From assembly GCA_037447605.1 (NCBI GenBank), contig CM074807.1:2727568-2791567 (forward strand): DNA of 64,000 nt, read 5' to 3'. The notes under the pieces were generated by a model. That model was not told the DNA's origin and did no database searches. It saw only the letters and a program-made list of their open reading frames with translations. Source of the stretch: Zygnema circumcarinatum (taxonomy: Eukaryota; Streptophyta; Zygnematophyceae; Zygnematales; Zygnemataceae). Below, in pieces: positions 23,695 to 35,083 of this stretch. A program made the translations under genes and the position numbers. Position 1 is the first letter of the stretch, and each line of letters opens with the position of its first letter.

Positions 23695-25914
23695 CATTTG
23701 CTATAGCCTGCTTTCAGATTTGGGTAACTGCTGATTCTGGCTTTGGGGGATGCGGAGGCTTTTAGGGTTTCCAAGGCGCGCCAGCTATTAAAATTAGTCC
23801 TTGCCCTAATGGGCCATGGACTTACAATGTACGGAGTAGAATCCCCAAAGATCTCTTATGCAGTTTGAATGTCGAATGTAATAGTTTAGCGTAAATGTAG
23901 TTGTACATGTTAATTTTTTTCGATACTGTCTGTGATCACGGCTCTATTTACAAAATCAGTCTTTCGTTGTACTTGCATGCTCACTCGAGATGGTCCTTTC
24001 GCCTGCACAGCATAAAAGGTCACTCTTCATTCTTCACCATATCATGAGTATAGAACGTTGGTTTAACTCACCATTTCAGCAGTCTGTTGCCATGGTGGAA
24101 TTCCTGTGCCCAGTAAAGGCGGAGATTAGTGCATGATCTTTAGTCGTCGATGCTTTCTGGTTTGTGATGGCACCGTTCGCAGCCTCGGGATAGTACAACG
24201 AAATTGCAGAAATTGATTTGTAATCTCACAGGACCTCGCTCCCTATGGGATAAGTCGTCCAATTGGTAAAAGAGACGAACTGACGCGTGGCAGCTTTGCT
24301 GAAAAAGATATCACATTCCGTCAAGCTCTACAGGACCTGCCCCTCATTGCAACTGCATCCCCGTCCAGAAGGTGCCCGTATCCATTCGAAAAGCATTGAT
24401 CAAACCACAGCAACTAAAAGATGGCTTCAGACACAAGCTTGCCTTGCCACCCGCCTAGCCATTCCGAGTGACATGAGATGGGCCACTCTCCACTGACAGA
24501 CTGCAAGCGCTGGTCAAGGGAGGCATACCTTTGAACCCTGAGTAGCTTCAGATCCCGCACATGACACCACATCAAACTGACAAGGCCACACGCTAAATGT
24601 GTTTCGCATACAAATACAAGAAGTCAGCTCACCTAAGAATGTCACACATTCATAATCACGTCGGGCTTTGCAACGTTGTTGCTCTCCACCGTCCCCACAT
24701 CAAGTACATGTTATGCAAGGGACTCGGCCTACTGTCTTTAACCTAATTGTGCAGCAGGCAGGGCTGTCTACACGAACGTACACCACGCTCACCATGATCA
24801 CAACTACAGGGATGGAGAGACATTGCCTTCGCAATTGCCGACAGCGCCTGTGCCAGCTAGCGGCACCCATACAGAAAGACACAAGGAGGGGAGAAGGGGA
24901 AGGGGGCGAAAGAAGGCAGAGGGAAGAGAGGTAAGTGCAGAGAGATTCTAAGTATGATAGTAACGACATCCAACGGACGCGCTCCCAAGGCCATACATTA
25001 TAAACATTCCTGCTCAGCATTCTTGAATAAATCATAATGAAAGTAGAACTGCCACACCCAAGTAGACACATGGTTCTTATGGCCCATTTTGCGTAGCGGA
25101 CAACAGTACCGTATAATCAAAATCAACAAAATAAGTCCACAAAATAACTACATCTGACCTTACAACCTCAAGCAAATGCATGTTCCCTCAATTCTTAAGC
25201 CTCGATAGATGTCACCTGAACACCTTGAGTGAACTCCAGCCGCAATGTGCTGCTACTTCCCACCATGCCTTTGTTTTCAGTGTTTAACCAAACGGTCGCC
25301 AGCCTACGGCCCATTGGTTAGAGCGTCTGCCATCCATTCACTGTTGCTGACACCTTCGGCGAGGGCATGCAGCGGCAACGGTTATTTTCTTGTTATTGCT
25401 TCTTCATGCACATGCTAGTGTACAGCTGCCTCTATTATGTACACACTACCTATACCGGCCATGTGACAATGTCAGGCGAGGTTGTTCTCAGCACTCGTGT
25501 CTACAAAACCTGCAAAGACAAGTAACAAACAGCTAGGCCAACAGTCAGAATAAGGGCCGGTGAAAAATCATACTCAGGTAAAAGTGAGAAAATGGAACTA
25601 GCACAAAAGAAGCTGCCACTAATAGAACTGCAAATGGTTTAGGCCCTGGGAAACAATCATGACTTTAAATATGTCCTACTTACGCGAGCAAGCATGCAAC
25701 TTGCGAAAACGAGTAAAGAAGGTGGTAACTTTTCTCCCTACGGGGAAATGAGGCAATACTCTCGGCGGCTCCTCAAAATGAACTGAAAACAGTTTTTCCC
25801 TCAAGGTTCAAACAGACATTACAGAGTTTACAAGGATCACCAAAGACCAGCAAAGCAGGTGGCGCCAGCTAACCGGGAAATGCTTCACGGCTTCCAGTTC
25901 TTACCAGGCTCAAG
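23695..25914. other. Convergent intergenic region, no gene recognised
   Basis: 2.2 kb between the 3' ends of the polymerase and trihelix genes. ORFs of 70–125 codons exist on both strands, but none shows a recognisable domain, clear splice structure or plausible start. A GGCCCATTGGTTAGAGCG stretch near 25310 resembles a tRNA D-arm, but no complete cloverleaf follows. Probably 3' UTRs and spacer. Confidence 0.5.
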
Positions 25915-26841
25915 TTAGCCGGAGAAGCCATCAGGAGGACGGGGCTGCATTAAAGAAGAGGCGCCCAGGGGTGGTTCTGAGGGCAAGTGACGACCTCCTG
26001 TGAGCTTCGCAATCTCCAGCTGCACCTGCATGCGCTGCACCTCAAGCTCCTTCACAAAAGTCATCCTCATCCTCTCCAGTTCTACCGCCTTCTCTTGCCG
26101 CGCCATCTCCACACGCTCATACCGCGCGCCAAACTCCTTAATCGCCAGGGCAAGCTCGTGGTAGCCATGCGGTCCCTCCTTCCTCTTCTTCAGCACCGGC
26201 TTTGCCTGCGCAGAGCTCGCGCCTCCGCTCTGTACAGGCGGAGCGCCCCTTCGAGAATTATCTTGCACAGGGAGCGCTACAGGAGCCTGCGGAGGCTGCC
26301 TGAACAAGCTGTCTTCTCCATCCTCCCCATCCTCATCATCATCCGCTCCATCCGAGTCATCTAGCCCCCCTCTCCCATCCACGCCTCCCGCCCCGCCTAC
26401 AAGCTCGTGCACTCTGTCAAACAACCTCCACTCCTTCTTCGCCGTCCCTGCCGCCTTCTGATTCAACACAATCTTATACTTCTTCTTCACGGAATCAATC
26501 TTGTTCTTGCACTGTAACCACGTCTTCCCGTTCTTCCCTCCTCCCAGCCTCTGACTCACCTTCTCCGCCACCTCATCCCACTCGTGCTTCTTCAACTTCC
26601 CCCTCCCGATTGCCACGTGCTTCTCTCCCCAGACATCGATCACCACATCCGTCGCCGACTCGCTCCACTCCCCCCTTATCTGCGCCCCTCTCCTCTCGTC
26701 CAGCGCCGCCACATCCAACCCTGCCGCCGCCGCCGCCGCCGCTAGCGCCCCTCCCGCCGCTGCACTCAACGCCCAAGCTGGTAGCGCCTCCCCTCTCACC
26801 CCCTGCTGCTGCTGCTGCAGGATGCCGGGGCTCGCGGCCAT
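25915..26841 (-). CDS. Trihelix transcription factor, SIP1/ASIL-type, intronless
   Basis: Predicted nuclear DNA-binding regulator of the plant GT (trihelix) family; specific targets unknown. Single exon of 308 residues. After an Ala/Gln-rich N-terminus, the Myb-like trihelix domain spans about residues 55–150: GEWSESATDVVIDVWGEKHV, then HEWDEVAEKVSQRL, then TWLQCKNKIDSVKKKYK, with the expected spaced tryptophans in helices 1–3. An acidic Asp/Glu-Gly segment follows, then a lysine-rich KPVLKKRKEG that could act as a nuclear signal. A C-terminal coiled-coil-like helix (RYERVEMARQEKAVELERMR and on to about 285) is typical of the SIP1 clade, where it mediates dimerisation. The ATG at 26841 is followed by a Gln repeat from CAG triplets. 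High GC compared with neighbouring introns. Confidence 0.88.
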   Translation of the reverse strand: MAASPGILQQQQQGVRGEALPAWALSAAAGGALAAAAAAAGLDVAALDERRGAQIRGEWSESATDVVIDVWGEKHVAIGRGKLKKHEWDEVAEKVSQRLGGGKNGKTWLQCKNKIDSVKKKYKIVLNQKAAGTAKKEWRLFDRVHELVGGAGGVDGRGGLDDSDGADDDEDGEDGEDSLFRQPPQAPVALPVQDNSRRGAPPVQSGGASSAQAKPVLKKRKEGPHGYHELALAIKEFGARYERVEMARQEKAVELERMRMTFVKELEVQRMQVQLEIAKLTGGRHLPSEPPLGASSLMQPRPPDGFSG

Positions 26842-27202
26842 GCCCGCCCGCCCGGCCGGCAGGGGAAGCGGACGGCCGGCGGAGGGGGAGAGGGAGGGGG
26901 GCTCTAAGGGAGGGGGGGGGGCGAGGCGGAGGGCCGAGAGCCGTCCGATGGGGAGCCGGGGAGGGATCGGGGCCGTTGAGGGGAGGATCCACTTTGGCCG
27001 GCGGACGGTTGGGAGACGGCGTCGGCCGGCAGAGTGGTGGATAGGGAGGTGGACTCGCCAATGGGAGGGACGGGAGGGGTTGATCCGGGGAGTGGGAGAA
27101 CGGGATCAACGGGGAGGCAGGGCCGGGATTAGCGGACGACGGAGTGTACGTATTCGAGGTTTGAGTTGAGGTCGGCGCAGGATGGTTGAGCGACCGTACG
27201 AG

Positions 27203-27285
27203 GCATGGCCGTATGTATGTATGTAAGTATACATAACATTACATACATACATAACATTATTTGCAAACATAACATTATGTAAGCA
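27203..27285. repeat. ATGT/ACAT microsatellite with internal inverted symmetry
   Basis: TATGTATGTATGTAAGTATA is followed by ACATAACATTACATACATAC and further ATAACATTA units, so the segment can pair with itself. A cruciform-prone simple repeat with no coding signal. Confidence 0.8.
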
Positions 27286-27491
27286 GCAAAAGCCAATCGT
27301 TTGGATGCTAGAATTGATGAACAAATCTTAAATCCTCCACGTTTGATTGTATTGTGGGGCCTTTAGAGAGGCTTCCAAAAAGGTTGCATGATGTGCGCAA
27401 CACACGGTCTTCTTTAATAAAAGGCGAAAGGACAGTTCGCTCTGCACCGCACAAGCGACTCACTTTGAGGCAACTGAGAAAATATAGGCAC

Positions 27492-27632
27492 ATATCTTTT
27501 CAGCAAGACGCGAAAGCAAACACATAAAAACAAGAAGAATATCTTTTCAGCAAGGCGCGAAAGCAAACACATAAAAACAAGAAGAATATCTTTTCAGCAA
27601 GGCGCGAAAGCAAACACATAAAAACAAGAAGA
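27492..27632. repeat. Three tandem copies of a 47-bp unit
   Basis: Units at 27492–27538, 27539–27585 and 27586–27632 begin ATATCTTTTCAGCAAG and end AAAACAAGAAGA. Copies 2 and 3 look identical; copy 1 differs by a single A in GCAAGACGCG. Recent local amplification. It lies 90 bases before dispersed repeat copy B. Confidence 0.95.
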
Positions 27633-27721
27633 ATTTCTTCTTCTAGAGAAAACGTCAAGGCTCGAAAGAAAGTTCATTTGTTGCAAAAAGCACGAGTTTT
27701 ATTGCATTTTAGTCATTTCCG

Positions 27722-27893
27722 CCGAGGATGCCATCAAATGTACATGGACAAAAGCAGCATGGGGAACCACGAGGGACTGGACGCAAAGGACCTAAGCACA
27801 AAAGGAAAGGGCTACGGGCGAACAGTCAGTTCTTACACGTGTCTCAACGAGAATCATGGGAGCCCTCGCATTCCGTCGCACTTCCCTTAATCT
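27722..27893 (+). repeat. Dispersed repeat family copy B with small ORF
   Basis: The strongest match to copies A and D, sharing CCATCAAATGTACATGGACA and GGACCTAAGCACAA. The ATG at 27728 opens a 54-codon frame starting MPSNVHGQKQHGEPRGTGRK and containing GPKHKRKGLRAN. Relative to copies C and D, it and copy A have two or three extra bases at the AGG-ATG-CCA point. Confidence 0.75.
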
Positions 27894-28557
27894 GACTTAG
27901 GAATCTGGCTTCAAAACTCTGACTTCGTAAAGTTCATTTTCGATGCAGACCACTTGTACTTCCCGCACCGTCCCTTCTCTCGTACCGATTTAAAAACTGT
28001 TAATAAAGTTTTTGGCTCGTCTTTTATTGGTTTAATACTGCCGAGAAATAAAACAAATTCTTAAACAAAATGAATTAAATTCAGAACAACCGGCCATCCT
28101 TATCAATGATAGAGCCAACGGGCAATAGGCACAAGAAGGATGGAAGAGATGCGGCTAAGAATGACACCTCTTTATTAGATGGAAGAAGAACTGGCACATA
28201 TTTATCTCCTTACCACTCCTCAAATGAAGTGAGAAAATACACGAGGCAAAACGCCCCAGCTGCTAAGCTTTACTTCGCTTTGCTTCACCTCCTGCTTCCC
28301 CCCACAGCTCGGCTGAGACAGGAGGGATCCACCCCTTCAAATTGGAAAGCGACTCCACCAAGAGTAGAGACGGCGGTGAAACTCAATCAGCAGAATGAAT
28401 AGCAGTTCCTGCTAAGAAATCAAAACAATTGTTCCAGAAAATAATTAGGCCAAAACTTGTGCAGCGAGGCCGAGACCCCTCCTCCTGTCTGCCATCCCGA
28501 GCTCACGCCGCCATAGCTCCATTCCTGTACAGTGAGTACTGCCCCCATCGAGACCAG

Positions 28558-31500
28558 TCAGCACGCTGAGAGCATCCGCGCAAAACTTTCTCCAATTTCT
28601 TGCTTGGCCGCCTCTGACACTGGCGGCTCTCCAATGTACAGGTCAAAAAAGGCACCTGAATACAAACAGCCGCCCTCCTCATGCACCGTTAAAAGACAAG
28701 CAAGATGCAAAACATTGTCAATAGTGCATTGTTTGAAAGATATAAACACAAGGCAAAAATGAAAGTCAAAAGCAACGTTCAAGAGGTTAGTGCAAGGCGA
28801 GATGGTTGAGCTGAAGAACTCACGACACAGGTGTGGGCTAACAATAGGCTCCATCTTCTTGCCGGCAACTGCAAAATATCAGTGCAGAGCTCCGTAGCAT
28901 CAGCACTTTGCCGAGTAAAGTATAGCACATAGAAAGCCATTGCAGCAGCAGCGAGTTAATGTCATGACTGATGTCCTTGTTGTCAGGGGATGACAGGGAG
29001 AGTAGAAAGAGAGTAGAGAGTGTTAAACTTTAAAAAAAGGACCAAGGGAGCAAATTCTGCTACGAGGGCCTGTCTGCCACTCGAGCAACAAAAAAAATCT
29101 GCTACGGCAAACTTCTGAAAGCGCGGACGGAAACAAATCGATGGGCACCTTCTGGACAAGCTGCCACTCACATAGCAGGTGCTCCTCGAGGGGAAACAGG
29201 AAAGGAGGGAGAGGGAGGAGAAGTGCTTACTCTCTGTGAGTAGGCGACCTCCTGGCAGCCAACGGAAGTCAATGGTTGTTCCCTGCATGCAACAAAATGA
29301 ACAGCAGTGTTCGTATACAACTCAAATTGTCGAATTTATCGCTACAACTCCACTCCAGCCACTGCAGAAAGGGTCTCACCAAGAATGCATTCTTTCGCAT
29401 TCTAAATAACAGACTTGAAGAGCTTTGAAGTGGGCGTAGTGGCCAACTCACTCGAGATATGTCGAAAGGCTGTGAAAAGTAGCTCGAGAAAACTGCAAGT
29501 CCTTCATCTTCTTCAGTGCCTTTGATCTGCCACGTTACCTCCAAAACCAGTCTTAGTTATGTTAATGATGCCACATACCGCAAAAATACGTAGAGCAGAA
29601 GAAAGGGGCGGCAGAGTGCAGAATCTGACCTTCCTCAGTCTGTTTCGTAAGGACTGCACAAACGCACTGCCAAGTTTTTATGTCCATCCCCCCCGGCCAA
29701 CCATTCAAAAGTTACTAGCAGCAGAAAGCGGGAGACAGTCCCAGCATTTCACAGTCTAGCTATAGAAGTAGAGCCGAAAAAGGTCACAAACAACCTCAGG
29801 TAAGTTGAACGGGAGGATAACTCCAATCGAGACAGCTTAAGCTTTCCCTGATTTCAAAGACAAAGCGAACTTAGAATTTACAGCGTTGTTATCATTCCAT
29901 GCCGTGCCCACCCATCCCGCCATTCAGCCTCATTTGCATGGTCCTGCTCGACCTATGTGCTCCTACTGGTTTTGATGCTGCGTACCTGCGAACCATCTCC
30001 ATGCTCAGACCCTTGTAGTGGACCACGAGTCGAACCGTCATACCCACCTCATGGCTGAAACCAAACGCCCATTCCATAAAAACGACTAAATTAACTTTCC
30101 CATGTTTGTAGAAAGCTCGCGCATCCCAGGAGAAGCTGCTGACTAGGAATGTCTGAATGCTCACCTGAGCAGGTCCTTATAAAAATCTTCCCGAAGTTTC
30201 AACTCCTCGGGAGGGACTCCAGCGTATTTCGCACCAAACTCTTCACGCAACTTCTCAGGCCGCACGTCTGCTCGTAGACGAGTTTCCAAATCAACAATTG
30301 CACAGGAGATATTGCATTGGAACAAGCGAAAGGAACAAAAGATCTCCTCGGGGCATGTGCATAGATGGAGACGAGGAGAAGTCTTTGAGTTCAATGCTCC
30401 AGTTTTCGCAACTGGCTATATTTAATTCCCCCCTATTCAGAAAGGAGGCACAGAGAGGGGCACAGAGAGGCCACTCACAGAGACCAAAGGCATAAACTTT
30501 GATTGACTTCAGCTTGATGAGGCTCTTGCTGCGTATTCCAACACCTGCCAGGACCTGCTCCCACGCCACATTGAAATGAAATATATGTTTCAGTATGAGC
30601 GTGCCCGCAAAAACTTTCTGTGGACTGACAGAAGAAACCTAGCCACCGTTCTCTTCACGAGCGGAGCTCAGCAATGAAAACCAAAGCGGTTCACATGTAT
30701 GGACTCATACCCTGTCGAGAACGATTCTAACCTGGCAGGACTCGGATGAAGTAGATGGGCCATCTTCTCCGTCATCACACAGCAAAACTGGAAACCGTGC
30801 TTTAGTCTTCGGCTCCACAACAGCCCCCTTGGAGACGCCCTTGGTCACTGAAATGCACGCTGATGACAGCTCGCCCTCCTCTTCCCCTAAAATCGGGTCA
30901 AGGCAGCCTCCTCCGGAACTGCAGCAAACCACACAGAAGGCTTGTCCATCGCTCAGGAAAAAAAAGTCCGCATCTCAGCAATACCCGCGAGCGATAGAGG
31001 TCAAAAGGGCAGCCCGGCACAGGCGAGATACCTTTCGCCAGGGAAAAGCAAGTAGCTAAGACCGCAAACACCCCAGAAAGCGCAAGCAGTACCTGGCACA
31101 TTTTCCGAAAATGTGTTGCCACGTTGGCTTGCTGTATCGACCCCACGCACTTCATGACCAACCCACAACCGCCACAACAACGCCTGCATAAACTGTCTGC
31201 TATTCATCGTCTATACTTCACGGGCGGCTGGACAACGGCTTTAATATTTAGAAATAAGTTAAATGGCTTAACGGTCTATCCATACTGCAGTTTCCAATCT
31301 TCTGCTCATCTTATAGAAAAACCTTACATGAGGAAACCACATTGCAACAAGCTGCATGTCGGTTCTCTAAAAATCAAGAAAAGTGGATCCGGACTGCAGA
31401 CTTAGTGTCACCATCAACGATTGAAACGACTCTGTAGGAGGTTAATCAGTCACGATTCTGTCTAAAAAAATTTGATGTCTGAGCGCAGCACGTAAAAATA

Positions 31501-32456
31501 GAGACTGAATAAAGATGAGAATCTGTTCACCCGAGGTCAGATAATGTTTAGAAGTAGCTCATGGAATCTAGAAGAATGTATGCCACTTTTTATAGCGTTT
31601 CTGTACCGTTCGGAATGTGGTGGCGTAACCTAACAGTCCAGACCTGCCCAAGAGCTTGAACGGTCCTCCCCCAAAACCTAAACTTCACGCGGCTATAGTG
31701 GACAGACTGCTAAGGATCGTACTTCGCAACCTTCAAAACAAACAGTCGTGTTGTTGCAGAATCCAGCTGACAATCGTATGCTTGCCATATCCAAAGCTGT
31801 CAATAAAGTGTAAACCGTAAGACAAAGAATCATTCAGTTGCTGAACAATATAAAGATAAAATAAGAACCAGTACAACCTACGTTAACATTTCAGTCCCTC
31901 CACGGGAAGGTCAAATCTTGCATACCCACCGTAAAGCCAAATCAGCAGCAGCTGTTTGTGAAACTTCATTGCCTCCATTTTGAACCCCGTCTGTCTCGTG
32001 TTGGTCAGCTTCTCTCTGAACTGCGTCTACAGGAGGAATTTCCGCACTTGTCGCGGCCATCGCCGCTGACAACGATGCTGCAGTTGCCAGGCCTGCTGCT
32101 CCCAGCCATGTCGTCCGCTGGGTAGCCAGTTTTCGAGCAGCACAATATAGAAAGAAAGGCGAGCCAGTGGCCGCCATCCCCAACGGCCCTCCACCTGTCC
32201 CAAGACGGAGGGGCTCTCCAACATGCAACTGCTCTGCACCTCTCGCATTACGAGCGTTCTGTCGCAGATCACTCTCACAGCTCCTATCCGAACCCTCCCT
32301 TCCCTGACTTTCCCTTCGATCATTCCTTCCTTCCTCCATTGACTGCCATCTATCCAAGGCAATGTTGAAGCCTTGTACGACCTTGAAAAACGAGCCTGTA
32401 TAGAGCGAGCAGGCCCGCACAAGCTCATGCTCCCATCCATCTCCAGGACTCTCCAT
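28558..32456 (-). CDS. FAP2: Chalcone-isomerase-fold fatty-acid-binding-type protein, FAP2-like (10 exons)
   Basis: Relatives in Arabidopsis (FAP1–3) bind fatty acids and lack isomerase activity. Exons on the minus strand: 32456–31930, 30918–30711, 30554–30479, 30267–30165, 30054–29986, 29666–29630, 29526–29452, 29282–29231, 28868–28824, 28655–28558; 1290 bases, 429 residues, phases consistent, including a 37-bp exon placed by SAFVQSLRNRLRK. Landmarks of the fold: RFPVLLCDD, RIVLDRVLAGVGIRSKS, KVYAFGLYV, MTVRLVVHYKGLSMEMVR, FSQPFDISRGTTIDFRWLPG, CRAFFDLYIGEPPVSEAAKQ. About 200 residues precede the domain, with an alanine-rich hydrophobic stretch (WLGAAGLATAASLSAAMAA, near 130) that could be a membrane segment or targeting element. 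No classical transit peptide is evident at the ATG, so localisation is unsure. Arabidopsis FAP2 itself is the nearest remembered match. Confidence 0.9.
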
Positions 32457-34276
32457 GGCGGAAGCTGAGAGCTCGTCCAAGCTTCAACACCCTCCGCCAG
32501 TCGCGATCCTGCAACCCCGGCCCTGCTCTGCGCAAATATCTAACTATGTGCCCCAGCTTTCCTATCTATGCAACTGCGCCCGCGCCTGCGCCCTCCCTGG
32601 CCGCCCAGGGTCGCCCTTCCTCCCTCTGCCGCTCTTTCCCCCCCCCGGCCTTCCGGGAAAGTTCCGTACCATTCGTACGGCAGGCAGTACTGTACTCCGT
32701 AACTGGCTTGACTAGAAATCTCGCACTTGGCTATCCAACGGCCAGGATCATCGACATGAACACGTGGCATATCCAACGGTCGATGACTCTGAGCCACTGT
32801 CTCGCGCGCGCGGATCGTCGCCAGCGTCACTTTTTGCCCCTCGCGTGCGTGCAGGCGAGCGTGCCCGGCGGCCGGCCCTTCCCTCCCTCCCTCATCCCGT
32901 TCTCATGCCATGGGCCAACCCACTCTTCGTGTCGTGTCGTACGCGGGCGGGCGGGCGGCGGCCGGGCGCGCTGGTGCCTGCCGGCGGCCGCAGGGTGCTG
33001 ACTCGCACGTGTGGCCGTGTTGTACGGTGTTGTACGGCATATGATTCCGGGAAGTCTCCGCAGCGTTTGTACGGCGGCTGGCCTGAGCAGACGTCTCGCA
33101 CGCGGCTTTAGTCAGCGTCCATTATTATTCGATGGCACTACTATTATTCGATCGCATCGCATCGCCGCCGTGCGATCGATCCATGCCGCATCCAAATGCT
33201 GACGAGACCAGACCAATGCTGCTTTCCTCCACTGCAAAAGATGAGATGCACGGCCCCGGAAGCCCTCCCCCAGCGATCCTTGCAACTTTTTATCGACAGC
33301 GCATTTCCATCGCGATGCAGCGATGTCTTGCTTCCACAATCCTTCGACGTGCAGCAGTTGTTGGGACCCGTCCCGGTGGCCTTCCGCCCCTTCCTGCGCG
33401 TACTGCGCCCCACGTTGGCGACCTTCGCGGCTGCTTCTAGTGTCGTGTTGTTGAGCCTAGAAGTTGATTTCCGTTTCGAGGCTTTCTCTTTGTCCTTATG
33501 TCCATTGTGACCGCTTCTTTTGGTTCCCTATGTCGATTTTATCCATGTACATTTGATGGCCTTGCCATCGTGAGTTCAATCAAACATCATTTTCCTGCAA
33601 AAGAAGGGGTACAGAATGTATCAAATAGCCAATCAGTTGTCGACACGTGGCCCGACGAGGTCTTCACTTTCACGCTGTCCGCGCTTTGGTTTGGTTGACG
33701 CTTCTTGAGGTGCCATGTGGCGTCCACGTGGCCTCCACGTAAGCTTCGGACGTTTCGAAGAAGTCCGGAAGGGCTGGCTTTGCTTTGAACCAAGTCCCCG
33801 GTCTATGGCCAATGGTTGGACCAACGGTTGGCGCGCCTTCGCGGCTGGGAGGGAGGGAGGATGGCCGCTGTGCGGTCGGCAGAAGGAAGAGACAGAGTCG
33901 TTCTGGTTTCTTGTCATTTTTCTTCTCCCCTATCCATTATAAGGGAGGCAGCTCCCTGTGATTGAGGCAGCTCTCGTGTTCCTTGCACTGGTCGTGGATC
34001 ATGTCGCTCGCTCGTTCTGGAGCACTGCGTAGCAGACGACCTGCAATCAGTCGGACTATCGTTTCAGCATGGCGAATCATTGGATTCGGCTCGAGGTTTT
34101 CTCCCAAATAATTTCTCAAAGATATTCTTTTAACGAATCAGAAGCAATGCAGAGAGAGTGGTCCAGTTAGAAAATTAGTTAATTAGAATCAGTTAGTTAG
34201 AGAATGGCATAAAAGCGGTCTCATCAAGAGACGATGGTATTCACCTTAAAAATATGAACCTTCTGTGAAGTTGTTG
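32457..34276. promoter_or_regulatory. Divergent intergenic region with GTACGG motifs and dispersed repeat C
   Basis: Separates the start codons of the FAP2-like and LEA-like genes by 1.8 kb. CGTAC/GTACGG motifs cluster at 32662–32706 and 33021–33070. The 33640–33740 part carries repeated CACGTGG and CCACGT boxes, the core of plant G-box/ABRE elements. A CATAAAAG TATA-like box near 34208 precedes the LEA-like start. Several GC-rich ORFs here show no homology. Confidence 0.55.
33485..33600 (-). repeat. Dispersed repeat family copy C, degenerate
   Basis: Read on the minus strand it contains GAACTCACGATGGCAAGGCC and then ATCAAATGTACATGGA, matching copies A, B and D. The peptide frame breaks soon after MARPSNVHG with a TAA codon. 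About 40 bases downstream on the plus strand, CCAATCAGTTGTCGACACGT loosely matches the flank of copy D. Confidence 0.65.
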
Positions 34277-35083
34277 ATGGATCAATCTGGACTGTTGCAT
34301 CCAATGTTTGGTGCCAGCAGCAGTGTCATTAGGAGTTATGCTGCCATGTGTGTGTGTTGTTCCAGGGCTAACCTCACTGCCCATGCACCGAGTGGTGAAA
34401 ACTGGACGGAAAAAGTGGGGGAGTCTGTTCAAGAGGCCGGAAGAAATGTCATGGACAAGGCGGAGCAGATGGACGAACGCAGCAGAGATAGGAGCACTTT
34501 ACCAGGAGAGCAAACTGCACGTAAACTGGCAGGAATGGTGAGTTTATGTTAAGAGAATTTTTGCACTATGGGCATGAATGGGAATTTCTACTTGCACTGG
34601 AATTGGATAGCTTTATGACGTGTCCTGGTACAACCATCAGAACAGTTTCGGAAAAGTTGAATTTTTTATACGATTTTGAGCTCAACATAGACATCGGCAT
34701 TTTGTTGACATTGTCTGCTTTAAATTGTTGTTTTGGATTTTAAAGGCTCTACTGCCGCCACTGTTGCTTCGTCTAATAGTCGCTGCTGCCTGGTGACTTC
34801 AAATTGAACTGATTAATGGGGACAGAGGCTGGGAATCTCCTTTCATTCTCCTCTGTAGTTCACTTGGAAACGTTGTCATGCAAAGCACAACGACTAGCTG
34901 TTTCAAACAACTTGTGATAGAGCCCGTGTACATCACAATAGGCCTCTGTCACTGACATATGCTGTACCATTGACTGGGCAGGATGGAGATGTAGTAGAGG
35001 GAGCAGGCGATCAGGTGAAGCAGGCAGGAAAGGGAGACACCAAGCAGAGTGGAAAGGGATATGACGATGTCGTGACTCAGTAG
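34277..35083 (+). CDS. Small hydrophilic LEA-like protein of unknown function (2 exons)
   Basis: Exons 34277–34537 and 34982–35083 give 120 residues with a perfect GTGAGT donor and a GGGCAG acceptor. The N-terminal 40 residues (MDQSGLLHPMFGASSSVIRS, then AAMCVCCSRA) are uncharged with scattered Arg and could be an organellar targeting peptide. The rest is highly charged, poor in hydrophobics and rich in Gly, Lys, Asp and Gln: KVGESVQEAGRNVMDKAEQM, then GDVVEGAGDQVKQAGKGDTK. This composition and the amphipathic Val/Ala spacing resemble late-embryogenesis-abundant or CsbD-like stress proteins, but I cannot place it in a named family. ACGTG-type boxes upstream would fit stress control; that is inference. 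Confidence 0.6.

Larger units (their letters stand above)
26842..28557. other. Trihelix promoter plus repeat-rich spacer
   Basis: 26842–27170 is very G-rich on the plus strand, the promoter and leader side of the trihelix gene. From 27200 on it is AT-richer and full of repeats (listed separately). An ATG at 28106 opens a 98-codon forward frame lacking homology, probably within the 3' flank of the chalcone-isomerase-fold gene. Confidence 0.5.

Noticed and set aside
25290-25370. tRNA-like GCCCATTGGTTAGAGCGTCT stretch
   Set aside because: The D-arm resemblance is not followed by a proper anticodon arm or a GGTTCRANTCC T-arm, and no acceptor stem pairs.
26573-27169. Large Pro/Arg/Gly-rich ORFs opposite and upstream of the trihelix gene
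   Set aside because: GC-rich shadow frames without motifs; the trihelix frame has the conserved domain.
32500-33440. Several forward and reverse ORFs of about 70–150 codons
   Set aside because: Mutually overlapping, GC-driven, no motif or splice signal; the region is best explained as promoter plus repeat.
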